64,000 bases of DNA from Nonomuraea angiospora (GTDB taxonomy: Bacteria > Actinomycetota > Actinomycetes > Streptosporangiales > Streptosporangiaceae), in assembly GCF_014873145.1 (NCBI RefSeq), contig NZ_JADBEK010000001.1, positions 744,001 through 808,000 of the forward strand, read 5' to 3'. Positions 16,411-24,679 of the stretch are shown here, in pieces. Made by a program: the position numbers and the translations under genes. Within the stretch, counting starts at the first letter, position 1, and each line of letters begins with the position of its first letter. Under the pieces are notes generated by a model. That model was not told the origin of the DNA. It did no database searches and saw only the letters and a program-made list of their open reading frames with translations.

Positions 16411-17187
16411 ATGAAGAAATCCATGACGGTGTTCACGGCCACCGTTTGCGGCACTCTGCTGATGACCGCCACCCCCACCCAGGCGGCGCCGAAAGACCCG
16501 GTCCGCGCGCTGAAGGCCCAGCTGGTGGCCGGTCACGGCGTTCGTTTCGCCGACACCACCACCACGGTGGACGACGACGGCAAAGAACTGCTCATGCGGC
16601 GCCAGGGAGCCTTCCAGTTCAGCAAGAAGGGCATGGCCGCCGCCGACATCACGGCCAAGATGTCCGGACCTTTGGGCGCGGTCTCCGGCATGAACATCCC
16701 CGAGCGCGCGATCGCGATCGGAAAGGTCACCTACCTCTCCGGCGGCATGTGGAAGAAGAAGATGCCGGCGGGCAAGAGCTGGTACAAGTCGGACGACTTC
16801 TACGGCGGCGCCGCGGGATACTTCGGGCAGCCGATCAATCCCGTCGAGCCCGCGACGCTGGCCAGGCTGATCAATAAGGCCAAGAAGGTCAAGAACGCCT
16901 ACACCGGCAAGATCACCTTCAAGGAGCTCGACAAGGTGTCGCCGTGGTTCCACGCGTCGATCCCCCTCCGGTCCCACAACGACACCGAGGTCTCCTACAC
17001 CCTCACGGTCGGCGCCGCGGGGCTCGTCACCAAGGTGACCAGCTCCTATGCGGCGACCGGCGTCTTCGACAGCGGCACCTGGGAGGGCAAGACGTTCGCC
17101 GTCGAGACTCGCTTCACGGGCTGGGGAGGCAAGGTCTCCATCAAGGCGCCGGATGCCAAAAAGGTGACCACCAAGCTCGAAGAATGA
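16411..17187 (+). CDS. Secreted protein, LppX/outer-lipid-carrier-like fold, function unknown
   Basis: A 258-residue exported protein with a signal peptide ending TQAAP and no lipobox Cys. The mature part is rich in Lys and beta strands (LLMRRQGAFQFSKKG, YTLTVGAAGLVTKV), a pattern shared with actinobacterial LolA/LppX-type proteins. That similarity is structural intuition and not a firm family match. A GAAATG-TGAT-CATTTC dyad (16378-16393) lies 17 bases upstream of the start and overlaps the preceding stop codon. Confidence 0.7.
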   Translation: MKKSMTVFTATVCGTLLMTATPTQAAPKDPVRALKAQLVAGHGVRFADTTTTVDDDGKELLMRRQGAFQFSKKGMAAADITAKMSGPLGAVSGMNIPERAIAIGKVTYLSGGMWKKKMPAGKSWYKSDDFYGGAAGYFGQPINPVEPATLARLINKAKKVKNAYTGKITFKELDKVSPWFHASIPLRSHNDTEVSYTLTVGAAGLVTKVTSSYAATGVFDSGTWEGKTFAVETRFTGWGGKVSIKAPDAKKVTTKLEE

Positions 17188-17468
17188 GCGGTGCGTTCGT
17201 CTCCGTCACGAAGCCGCAGGTGCCGGCGGCGTCGAGGAGTTCGCCCATGACGCGTAACCGCCCCGGTGTCCGACAGGGGATGTCCATCCTCAGTGATCCT
17301 GGCCTCAGGTGTCGCGTTGATCGGTCAGCGGGGCGGCGGTCACCAGGCGGCGGCGCCGTTCTGGCCGGGCGCGAACAGGGCACCGCAGTACTGCTCGCGG
17401 ACGAAGCCCTTTCGCTCGGCGGAGCGCAGCCATCCCGCGCGGTGGGCAGCCCGGCCCGCGGCAGTACC
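17188..17468. other. Intergenic region with a possible minus-strand gene end
   Basis: No complete gene. On the minus strand, about 17340-17448, a frame reads WLRSAERKGFVREQYCGALF and stops at TGA; it has the look of a genuine protein C-terminus cut off at its 5' side, but I cannot place the family. The rest holds nothing I can support. Confidence 0.3.
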
Positions 17469-18833
17469 TCAGCGCGATCGAGCCCCGATCAGATCGTGGA
17501 GCCGCAGGGTCGCGGGATCGTGCGGGTGAGCGGCGTGAAATATGCGCAGCCAGCCGTGGGCGTCGATTCGGAGGAGATCGTCCCGGATGGATGGGTCGGC
17601 ACCGCGCTCCAGGAGCAGGCGGATCACGTGGAGACGACCGCCCGGGATCGCCCAGTGCAGGCCGGTCCGCCCGAGGTAGGGCGCGACGTCGGGATGGACG
17701 CCGCGGTCGAGGAACCAGCGCACGACCTCGATCCGGCCGTGCTGGCAGGCGTGGACGAACGCCTCGCCCACGATCTCCTCCGGATCATCGGTCGCCGGCA
17801 GCCGGGACGGAAAGCCTGCGCCGGTGTCGGCGAGGTCGGGGCGTGCCGACGCGGCGTCCGGCCGGAGGCCGCCGTCCGCGTCGAAACAGGCCCGCACCAG
17901 ATCCAGCCGGCCGCAGGCGGCATACGTCCAGAGCGCCTGGGGGACGATCCCGTGCTCGGCGAGCAGGTCGACGACCTCCGTGTGGTCGTGGTAAATGGCG
18001 TTCTCCAGCGGGGTGCTGCCCCATTTCCGGATGCCGGGGTCGGCGCCGGCGTCGAGCAGCAGGCGCACGTATTCGACCCGGTCGCAGCGGGCAGCCCAGG
18101 TCAGCGGGAGATCCAGGTCGGTGGCCTTGCCGAGCAGGACCTCGACCGCTGCGCGTGGCACGCCGAGCTCCTTCTGGAGCCGGACACCGGGGATCAGCTC
18201 GGGGCCCGCGAGCATGTGCAGCAGGGTGTCGGCTTGCGAGGCGTTCAGACCGGCCAGCTGATCGGTGTCGCCGGCCAGCAGCGCTTCGGCCTCGCGGTGC
18301 AGGCGCCGCCGCCGCTCCCGGCGTTCGTCGAGATCTCGCCGGGATTTGTCGGCGAACGACACGAGCTCCCGCCAGGTCGGGAAGCCGAGCTCCCGCGCGA
18401 TGATCAGCTGCGCGTCGCGAAACTCGGCGGTCACGGCAGAGGTCGCGGTGGCGTGCCGGGGCACGTAGGCCCGCAACCGTCGCAGCGCGCCGGGATCGTC
18501 GCGGCGCAACTCGACGAGGAGGGCGTCGGCCATCGAGTCGTAGATGCCCGGCCTGATGCCCAGAAGGCGGGAGACCGGCCGTTCTTCGGTGGTAGCGCGG
18601 CTTTCGACGTGGGCGCGAAAATCGGCCCAGGTCCGGAATCCGTGTTCCTGAGCGAGCACGAACTGGGCGTCGCTGAGCAGGAACCGGTCGGCGGCCCGCT
18701 CGCCCAGCACGTCGGCGACTCGGGCTTCGGCTGCCGCATCGCCCGCCGCGTACGCGTGATGCAGGTGCTTGGCCTGCTTGCGGTAGTACTCCAGGTTCGG
18801 ATGGGCCGGCAGCTCGAAATGACGATCGGACAT
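17469..18833 (-). CDS. Ankyrin-repeat protein
   Basis: A 454-residue protein. ATG 18833 follows AAGGAGGTTGTC. The N-terminal half is helical and carries two repeats of a motif seen as AQFVLAQEHGFRTWADF and AQLIIARELGFPTWREL. The C-terminal half has ankyrin repeats, for example YVRLLLDAGADPGIRKWGST, VVDLLAEHG and VIRLLLERGADPSIRDD. Such proteins mediate protein-protein contacts. No partner gene is adjacent. Confidence 0.88.
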   Translation of the reverse strand: MSDRHFELPAHPNLEYYRKQAKHLHHAYAAGDAAAEARVADVLGERAADRFLLSDAQFVLAQEHGFRTWADFRAHVESRATTEERPVSRLLGIRPGIYDSMADALLVELRRDDPGALRRLRAYVPRHATATSAVTAEFRDAQLIIARELGFPTWRELVSFADKSRRDLDERRERRRRLHREAEALLAGDTDQLAGLNASQADTLLHMLAGPELIPGVRLQKELGVPRAAVEVLLGKATDLDLPLTWAARCDRVEYVRLLLDAGADPGIRKWGSTPLENAIYHDHTEVVDLLAEHGIVPQALWTYAACGRLDLVRACFDADGGLRPDAASARPDLADTGAGFPSRLPATDDPEEIVGEAFVHACQHGRIEVVRWFLDRGVHPDVAPYLGRTGLHWAIPGGRLHVIRLLLERGADPSIRDDLLRIDAHGWLRIFHAAHPHDPATLRLHDLIGARSR

Positions 18834-19101
18834 GACAACCTCCTTCGTCGCCGAGGTCCGCTTGCCCGGCCGGAAAGAGGTTGGTCTTGTCCAGTGCGTT
18901 GACGTGCTGCTCGAGGTGGGAAGATCCCTGCCCGCGGACTGGCAGCGCCCTCGCACGCTTCATTCAGAATAGTGATCGGCTCCGCGCGGAGGCAACCGTC
19001 AGGAAGCGATCCATGCCTGCAGGGCGCAGGCGCGGTCTCGCGGCGCCCCGCCGGGCGTGTGGCGATCAATGACACCCGGACGGCGTGGCTCGCGCTCGCG
19101 G

Positions 19102-19176
19102 CTGCCGCCGTATCAGGCCTTCGCGCTCGACCTGGGCATCGCCCGCGACACCGTCGCCCAGGCGTACGCCGGGCTT
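19102..19176 (+). pseudogene. MocR/PdxR-type GntR regulator fragment (HTH only)
   Basis: The frame reads FALDLGIARDTVAQAYAGL, the typical second half of a GntR/MocR winged helix (compare ALDLGVSRGTVVEAY in the family). There is no start, and the frame runs straight into DNA that codes on the other strand for a different protein, so only about 25 codons survive. Confidence 0.6.
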
Positions 19177-19287
19177 GCCGATGATCTTCGGCAGCGCGGT
19201 CGTGACCACGGTGCTGCTGAGCGTCGCGACGAAGAGCGCGAGGAGCAGGCCGCTGAGCGCCACGCGGACCTGCTCGGCCGGGTCGCC
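19177..19287 (-). pseudogene. MFS (DHA2-type) transporter N-terminal fragment
   Basis: Minus-strand frame LSGLLLALFVATLSSTVVTT followed by ALPKIIG is the conserved first transmembrane helix of 14-TM drug exporters. Right after ALPKIIG the frame enters the MocR fragment in antisense. The rest of the transporter is missing. Confidence 0.65.
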
Positions 19288-19294
19288 GGCGGCG

Positions 19295-19368
19295 GGGTCG
19301 AGGCATGGCGGGATCGAGGGGTGGCGGGGTCGAGGGGTGGCGGGATCGAGGGGTGGCGGGGCCGAGGG
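19295..19368. repeat. 16-bp tandem repeat, 4.6 copies
   Basis: Units of GG(A/G)TCGAGGGGTGGCG run from 19295 with little divergence (first unit has CAT for GGG). It lies between the transporter and aldehyde dehydrogenase fragments and probably arose by slippage at a deletion junction. Confidence 0.8.
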
Positions 19369-19441
19369 CGCGGGCGGCGGCCACGGCGCGGTCCATGTCC
19401 TCCGCGGTCGCGACCGGCACCTCGCCGAAGGCCCCGGCCGC
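19364..19441 (-). pseudogene. Aldehyde dehydrogenase N-terminal fragment
   Basis: Minus-strand frame GEVPVATAEDMDRAVAAARA is the typical early region of NAD-dependent aldehyde dehydrogenases (…VPVATAEDVDRAVAAAR…). It starts immediately after the ferredoxin stop and ends at the 16-bp repeats. It probably was the third gene of the P450/ferredoxin operon before deletion. Confidence 0.6.
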
Positions 19442-19447
19442 CGGCGG

Positions 19448-19642
19448 TCAGGCCTCGACGGTGATGGCCAGGGCGGGGCAGACCAGGGAGGCCTGCCGCA
19501 CGTCCGCCAGCCGCCCGGGCGACGGGTCGTCGTTCAGCAGGACCACGACCCCGTCCTCGTCCCGCTGGTCGAACACGTCGTCGGCGGCCATGACGCACTG
19601 CCCGGACGCGACGCACTTGTCCTGGTCGATGATGATCTTCAC
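19448..19642 (-). CDS. 3Fe-4S ferredoxin, P450 partner
   Basis: A 64-residue ferredoxin starting at GTG 19642 (GAGGAGG upstream). Cluster ligands are Cys10 and Cys16 (KCVASGQC) and the C-terminal VCP, a C-x5-C...CP pattern with the second Cys of the 4Fe motif replaced, as in actinomycete P450 redox partners. It follows the P450 gene by 14 bases and passes electrons to it. It is a clear paralogue of the ferredoxin at 58105-58314 (shared DQDKC and VFDQRD-DG motifs). Confidence 0.93.
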   Translation of the reverse strand: MKIIIDQDKCVASGQCVMAADDVFDQRDEDGVVVLLNDDPSPGRLADVRQASLVCPALAITVEA

Positions 19643-19656
19643 GGTGTCCTCCTCGG

Positions 19657-20877
19657 TCACCAGGTGACGGGCAGCTCGTAGGCCCCGTAGACGAACCCGT
19701 CGTGCTTGAACGGGATCTGCTCCAGCTCGGTGGCGAGCGCCAGGGTGGGGATCCGCCGCAGGAGGGCGGGGTAGGCGACCTGCAGCTCCATCCGCGCCAG
19801 CGGCTGGCCCAGGCACTGGTGCACCCCGTACCCGAAGGTCACGTGCAGCCGGGGGTTGCGCCGGAGGTCCAGCCGGTCGGGGTCGGGGAAGACGGACGGG
19901 TCGCGGTTGGCGGTCTCGTTGACCGTGATGATGCCCTCGCCGGCCCGGATGACCTGGCCGGCGATCTCGATGTCCGCCAGCGCCACCCGCCGCAGCCCGC
20001 CGTGGGTGATCGTCAGGTAGCGCAGCAGCTCCTCGACCGCCGAGGCGATCAGCTTCGGGTCGTCGCTCTCGCGCAGGAGGGCCAGTTGCGCGGGGTCCCG
20101 CAGCAGGGCGAGCGTGCCCAGCGTGATCATGTTCGCGGTGGTCTCGTGGCCGGCGAACAGCATCAGCACGCCCATCCGGGCGGCCTCCTGCCGGGAGAGC
20201 TCACCGGCCTTGACCCGTTCGACCAGCCCGGACAGCAGGTCGTCGCCGGGCTTGGCGAGCTTCTCGCCGATCAGCCCGTCCAGGTACTCGGCCAGCCGCC
20301 GCTGGGCCTGCCCGCGCTCCGCCGGAGCCGAGTTGCGGTTGATGATGGTCCTGCTGTTGGCCTGGAAGAACTCGTGGTCGTCGTACGGGACGCCGAGCAG
20401 GTTGGAGATCACCAGCGAGGGCAGCGGCAGCGCGAACGCCTCGACGAGATCGGCGGGCTTCGGACCGGCGAGCAGCCGGTCGATCAGCTCGTCCGCGATC
20501 TCCTGGGTGGCGGGGCGCATCGCCTCCACCCGCTTGACCGTGAACGCGGAGGTCACCATCCGCCGCAGCCGGGCGTGCTCGGGGTCGTCCATCATGATGA
20601 AGCCGAGGCCGCTCGAGCCCTCCTTGGCCATGCTGTCCATGCCCGCGGCCTCCGCGGGGGAGAGCCGGGGGAGGCCGCGCGCGGGCTCGACGCTGACCTC
20701 GGGATGGCCGAGCACGGCGCGGTGCTCGGCGTGGCCGGTCACCAGCCACGCGGTGCCGCCGTCCCACAGCCGGACCCGGGTCAGCGGGCCCTCCTCCTGC
20801 CGGGCCCGCATCGCGGGCGCCGGATCCAGCGGGCACCTCGCCGATCTGGCGATGTCGTACTCCGGGATTGTCGTCAC
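19657..20877 (-). CDS. Cytochrome P450 (CYP105-like)
   Basis: A 406-residue soluble P450 with all standard motifs: I-helix LFAGHETTANM, ExxR in EELLRYL, heme loop FGYGVHQCLGQPLARMEL. CYP105-type enzymes oxidise diverse xenobiotics and secondary metabolites. It is first in an operon with its own ferredoxin, divergent from a TetR gene, with a 22-bp near-palindrome between them. It is probably substrate-induced by release of the TetR repressor. Confidence 0.95.
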   Translation of the reverse strand: MTTIPEYDIARSARCPLDPAPAMRARQEEGPLTRVRLWDGGTAWLVTGHAEHRAVLGHPEVSVEPARGLPRLSPAEAAGMDSMAKEGSSGLGFIMMDDPEHARLRRMVTSAFTVKRVEAMRPATQEIADELIDRLLAGPKPADLVEAFALPLPSLVISNLLGVPYDDHEFFQANSRTIINRNSAPAERGQAQRRLAEYLDGLIGEKLAKPGDDLLSGLVERVKAGELSRQEAARMGVLMLFAGHETTANMITLGTLALLRDPAQLALLRESDDPKLIASAVEELLRYLTITHGGLRRVALADIEIAGQVIRAGEGIITVNETANRDPSVFPDPDRLDLRRNPRLHVTFGYGVHQCLGQPLARMELQVAYPALLRRIPTLALATELEQIPFKHDGFVYGAYELPVTW

Positions 20878-20924
20878 TGTTTCCTCCTGGAAGGCGTTTC
20901 AGCGAGCCGCACACGCGACGGCGG

Positions 20925-20946
20925 TTAAATCAACCGATTGATTTAA
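20925..20946. promoter_or_regulatory. TetR operator (22-bp near-palindrome)
   Basis: TTAAATCAA-CCGA-TTGATTTAA lies between the divergent P450 (start 20877) and TetR (start 21111) genes. A nearly identical palindrome occurs at 58339-58360 beside the paralogous TetR gene. The conserved half-site is TTAAATCA. Confidence 0.8.
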
Positions 20947-21110
20947 ACCCTAGCGTGGGACGGTTACCTGTCAAGCCGGAGCGGCCCGCGGTCCGTCGCT
21001 TGAATAAGCTGTCCTTCCGTCACGCCTCGCCGGCACGGCCGAGGACCCTCGGCGGTCTGTGGGACCGGGCCGTCGAGGGCTGCGCGAAAGTCCCGGTGCG
21101 GTGAACGACG

Positions 21111-21761
21111 ATGACGAGCAAGATGACACGGGACGAGCAGGTCAGCGCGACCCGGGAGGCGCTCCTGGCCGCGGCCGAGCGGCTGTTCGCCGAACGCGGC
21201 GTGCACGCCGTCGGCAACCGCCAGATCAGCGAGGCCGCCGGGCAGGGCAACAACGCCGCGGTCAGCTACCATTTCGGCGCCAAGGCCGACCTGATCCGCG
21301 CGATCGCCCGCAAGCACGCCGAGCAGATGGAGCGCATCCGCGAACGCATGATGGCTGGCATCGACGGCTCCACCGACCTGCGCGACTGGGTCGCCTGCCT
21401 GGTCCGCCCGCTCACCGAACACCTGGAGACCCTGGGCAGCCCCACCTGGTACGCCCGCTTCGCCGCCCAGGTCATGGCCGACCCCGCGTTCAACGCGATC
21501 ATGGTGGACGAGGCCCTGACCGCCGCCCCGGTGCTGCGGCACTTCAGCGACGGCCTGGCCCGGTGCCTGCCCGGCCTGCCTCCAGGTCTCCAGCGCGAAC
21601 GCACCACCATGGCCCGCCACCTCATCGTGCAGATGTGCGTCGAGCGGGAGCGGGCCCTGGCCGAACACACGCCCACCTTCCGGCCCACCTGGGACGACAC
21701 GGCCGACGGCCTGATCGACGCGATCGTCGCGATGTGGCGGGCCCCCGTCCGGGACAGCTGA
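21111..21761 (+). CDS. TetR family repressor of the P450/ferredoxin operon
   Basis: A 216-residue regulator. The HTH runs from TREALLAAAERLFAERG through NRQISEAAGQGNNAAVSYHF, and the C-terminal ligand domain includes GSPTWYARFAAQVMADPAF. It is divergent from the P450 operon and has the same length and about 60% visible identity to the TetR at 58419-59069. It should bind the palindromes at 20925 and perhaps at 58339, repressing P450 expression until a ligand binds. Confidence 0.93.
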   Translation: MTSKMTRDEQVSATREALLAAAERLFAERGVHAVGNRQISEAAGQGNNAAVSYHFGAKADLIRAIARKHAEQMERIRERMMAGIDGSTDLRDWVACLVRPLTEHLETLGSPTWYARFAAQVMADPAFNAIMVDEALTAAPVLRHFSDGLARCLPGLPPGLQRERTTMARHLIVQMCVERERALAEHTPTFRPTWDDTADGLIDAIVAMWRAPVRDS

Positions 21762-22105
21762 GCCGAGCCGCCGTCCTCGGCGCGAGGCCATCAGCGAATC
21801 AGGAGCCGAGGAGCTGTTCGAAGAGCAGGTAGCCGTTGTGATCGCGGTCATCAGGGCGGTCATCCGCCGCGAGCCGGCGAAGGATCCCATGACGGCGCGG
21901 TCCCGGGTGATGAGCAGCAGCGGCATCAGCGCTCACCGCGCCGGCCCGCCGGGTGCCCGCATGGAGCTCACCGCGCCCCCGATCCGGCACCACAACGGCA
22001 CGCTCCGCGCCTGGGAGTCGCCGCCCCTTCACCTGCACACCCGCTGAGGTTCCCTTACGTCGGAGGTAATCGACGCCGCGTGCCTTTTGACGCGAGGGTG
22101 GGGGT
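21762..22105. other. 344-base region without a recognisable gene
   Basis: Both strands have open frames but none with family features or a Shine-Dalgarno. A minus-strand frame ending DHNGYLLFEQLLGS looks superficially like an EF-hand loop but is one residue short. The last 60 bases are less GC-rich and probably hold the promoter of the gene at 22106. Confidence 0.5.
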
Positions 22106-22531
22106 ATGAGCACTGACACCCGTGACGTCGTGGAGGAGCTGCTGCGCAGGATGGCCAAGGGCGACCATCCCCGCACCGCGGAGATGTTCGCCGAGCCGGT
22201 CGACTGGCAGCTCGACTGGCCCGCCGAGGGGCATCCCGCGGTGCCGTGGATCCGGCCCAGGTCCAGCCGCACGGAGGTGGCGGACCATTTCCGGTCGCTG
22301 GAGGCCCACCACGTGCCCGAGCTGAACGGCACGTCGGTGACGCGCATCCTGGTCGACGGGGCGCACGCCGTCGTGCTCGGGGAGATCGCGCAGACGGTAC
22401 GTGAGAGCGGCACCGCCTATACCTCGCCGTTCGCGCTGCACCTCACCGTCGAGGACGGGCTCATCACCCGCTACCACATCTACGAGGACAGCCTCACGGT
22501 CGCCCGAGCCCTCGGCGGCCTCGAGTCCTGA
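22106..22531 (+). CDS. SnoaL-like/NTF2-fold protein
   Basis: A 141-residue alpha+beta barrel protein. It begins with the helical segment VVEELLRRMAKGDHPRTAEMF, then VDWQLDW, HFRSL and the paired strands SPFALHLTVEDGLITRYHIYEDS characteristic of nuclear transport factor 2/SnoaL folds. It may be a small-molecule isomerase, cyclase or simple binding protein. Isolated, and convergent with the LacI gene (4 bases between stops). Confidence 0.85.
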   Translation: MSTDTRDVVEELLRRMAKGDHPRTAEMFAEPVDWQLDWPAEGHPAVPWIRPRSSRTEVADHFRSLEAHHVPELNGTSVTRILVDGAHAVVLGEIAQTVRESGTAYTSPFALHLTVEDGLITRYHIYEDSLTVARALGGLES

Positions 22532-22535
22532 GCTC

Positions 22536-23537
22536 TCAGCCGTGCCGGGGGCGGGAGCTCTCGCGGGGGTGCAGCTCCGTCTGCAGCACCATCCGGGCCG
22601 CCGGCCGGGCCGGGTTGTCGATCCGGCCGGCCAGCAGCTGCGCCGCCGCCCGCCCCAGCTCGTACGTCGGCTGCCGGACCGTGCTCAGCCCGGGCCGGAA
22701 CAGCCGGGCCCACGGGATGTCGTCGAACCCGATCACCCCCACCTGCCCGGGGATCGGCACCCCCCGCTCGGTCAGGCACTCCACCGCCCCCACCGTCATG
22801 AGGTTGTTGGCCGCGAACACGGCGTCCATCTCCACCCCCTCGTCCAGCAGCGCCGCCATGGCCGAGTAGCCGCCCTCCTCCCGGAAGTCCGCGTGCCGCA
22901 CCAGGGCGCGATCCACCGGCACGCCGGCCGCGCGCAGCGCCCGATGGTAGCCGCGCAGCCGCCGCATGGCGGTGGACATCCGCCGCGGGCCCGTGATGCA
23001 CGCGATCCGCCGGTAGCCGGACGCCAGCAGGTGGGCGGTCGCCATCTCCGCGCCCTTCTCGTTGTCCACCATCACCGCGTCGACCTCGGTCTCGGCCAGC
23101 TCGCGGTCGATGGTGACGACGGCGGTGCCGGCGGCGACCAGGGCGGAGATGTCCGTCGAGTCGTCCGCCGGGGAGATGATCACGCCGGCCATGTTGTCGG
23201 CCAGCGCCACCGCGATGTACTCGGCCTCCCGAGCCCGGTTCTCGTCGGTGTTGCACAGGACCACCGAGTACCCGAACTGCCGGCCCCCGTCCTCCACCCC
23301 CCGTACGAGAGAGGTGAAGAACGGGTTGCCGACGTCGGAGACCAGCACCGCCCACAACGTCGTCTGCCTGCGCCTGAGATTGCGCGCCACCCCGTTGGGC
23401 CGGTAGCCGAGCTCCCGCACGGCCGCGAGCACCCGTCCCGCCAGTTCCGGGTTGACCGTGGAACGGCCGTTGAGCACGCGGGAGACCGTCGCGGCGGAGA
23501 CCCCGGCGTGCCGCGCGACATCTTGGATCTTGATCAA
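22536..23537 (-). CDS. LacI family regulator of the GH172/MalEFG operon
   Basis: A 333-residue LacI repressor read from TTG 23537 (IKIQDVARHAGVSAATVSRV; no ATG or GTG is available in register). The hinge helix is GYRPNGVARNLRRRQ, then a periplasmic-binding-protein-like sensor domain. It is the last gene of the importer/GH172 operon and is preceded by an AATCGATT site at 23570. Its HTH is very like that of the second LacI (37538-38515), so both may see the same operators. The inducer is probably a pentose or arabinan oligosaccharide (inference). Confidence 0.92.
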   Translation of the reverse strand: MIKIQDVARHAGVSAATVSRVLNGRSTVNPELAGRVLAAVRELGYRPNGVARNLRRRQTTLWAVLVSDVGNPFFTSLVRGVEDGGRQFGYSVVLCNTDENRAREAEYIAVALADNMAGVIISPADDSTDISALVAAGTAVVTIDRELAETEVDAVMVDNEKGAEMATAHLLASGYRRIACITGPRRMSTAMRRLRGYHRALRAAGVPVDRALVRHADFREEGGYSAMAALLDEGVEMDAVFAANNLMTVGAVECLTERGVPIPGQVGVIGFDDIPWARLFRPGLSTVRQPTYELGRAAAQLLAGRIDNPARPAARMVLQTELHPRESSRPRHG

Positions 23538-23569
23538 CCTCGTCCGATCTCGGAGACAGGGGCAGGAGA

Positions 23570-23577
23570 AATCGATT
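23570..23577. promoter_or_regulatory. LacI-type operator AATCGATT upstream of the first LacI gene
   Basis: GAGAAATCGATTACG covers the stop codon of the GH172 gene, 33 bases before the LacI start. The same AATCGATT core recurs at 27887, 28726, 28741 and 38730, always beside genes of this locus. Suggests autoregulation. Confidence 0.6.
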
Positions 23578-24667
23578 ACGCCCGTGGGGACGGCGGCGGG
23601 AACGGCAACCGCTCCGCCACCGGCGCGAGCCCGAACGGCTTGTGCGGCAGCGTCTGGTACCAGAAGGCGACCGAGGAGAAGTCGTCCGAGCGCTTGTTGG
23701 CGTGGCCGTGCTCGATCGTCACCCTGATGGACTCGGTGAACGTGATCGGGTCCTCGACGTGGAAGCGGTAGAGGGAGATCTCGCCGCTCCAGTTGTCCCC
23801 GCCGGGCATGGTGATGCCGTGGTAGGGCGCGTGGTAGGTCTGCGTCGGGCACCACGCGGTGTTGAAGTAGTCCTCGGTGCCGGTGCCGTGCAGCGAGGGC
23901 GGGAACGGCTCCCCGTCGATGAAGATCATGTCATCGCCCTCGCCGTACCAGTTCCAGTCGCTGGTCTCGCGCAGGTTGCGGATGTTGAGCACGCAGCCCA
24001 CGTAGTGGCCGCGCCCCTCGGCGTCGAGGATGACGTAGTTGCCGTCGCCCGTGTCGTTGATGCCCTCGACCTGGTACTCGCGGTTGCTCTGGGTGCCCTG
24101 CGGGACCCCGTCGGTGGGCCGCTCGCGGCGCCACTGCGCGTGGAAGTAGCCGAGGTCCTCGGCCGCCGAGTCGAACAGCTCGTAGTCGACGTAGTAGTAG
24201 AAGAAGACCGGCTCGGCCGACAGCTCGCTGATCAGCTCCACCTTCGCGCGGCTCGCGAACGGCATGTGGAACCACGAGTTGAAGCTCTTGCCGTCCTGCG
24301 GGCTCATCTGCAGCGGCGCGGAGACGAAGTTCGCGGTCTTGGCGTGGCCCATGCCGAAGAAGTCGCCGAGCGGCACCAGCACGCTGGGGTGCTCCTGGTC
24401 GTCCCAGGTGATCTTCAGCACGAGCCTGCGCAGGTAGTCGACGTCCACCGCGTCCGGCACGTCCTTCAGCGGGAGCGCCACCGTGCACCAGATGTGGTTG
24501 ATCGAGCCGGGGCCCTCGATGTCGGCCAGGGTCACGGTGGTGCCGGCCTCGACGGTCAGCCGGTCCTCGTTGCCGCCCGTGCGGTCGTAGCTGGAGACCC
24601 GCTTGCGCCTGGAGGCCCGCAGCCGGGGCAGGTCACGCAGGCTGCTGCCGTGGTTGCCGTAGCTCAT
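23576..24667 (-). CDS. GH172 (DUF2961) glycoside hydrolase, intracellular
   Basis: A 363-residue protein without a signal peptide, close to the minimal size of the family. The conserved block HGTGTEDYF lies at residues 260-268 and is preceded by YGEGDDMIFIDGEPF, the region holding the catalytic acids in GH172. GH172 enzymes cleave alpha-D-arabinofuranosides and alpha-D-fructofuranosides. It is encoded right after two importer permeases, so it probably trims imported oligosaccharides in the cytoplasm. D-arabinan fragments are the likely substrate given the isomerase and kinase nearby. Confidence 0.9.
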   Translation of the reverse strand: MSYGNHGSSLRDLPRLRASRRKRVSSYDRTGGNEDRLTVEAGTTVTLADIEGPGSINHIWCTVALPLKDVPDAVDVDYLRRLVLKITWDDQEHPSVLVPLGDFFGMGHAKTANFVSAPLQMSPQDGKSFNSWFHMPFASRAKVELISELSAEPVFFYYYVDYELFDSAAEDLGYFHAQWRRERPTDGVPQGTQSNREYQVEGINDTGDGNYVILDAEGRGHYVGCVLNIRNLRETSDWNWYGEGDDMIFIDGEPFPPSLHGTGTEDYFNTAWCPTQTYHAPYHGITMPGGDNWSGEISLYRFHVEDPITFTESIRVTIEHGHANKRSDDFSSVAFWYQTLPHKPFGLAPVAERLPFPPPSPRA

Positions 24668-24679
24668 ATGTTCCTCGAT

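Noticed and set aside
21782..21880. EF-hand-like string DRDHNGYLLFEQ on the minus strand
   Set aside because: The loop is one residue short for a canonical EF-hand, a single copy only, no start signal and no supporting codon pattern.
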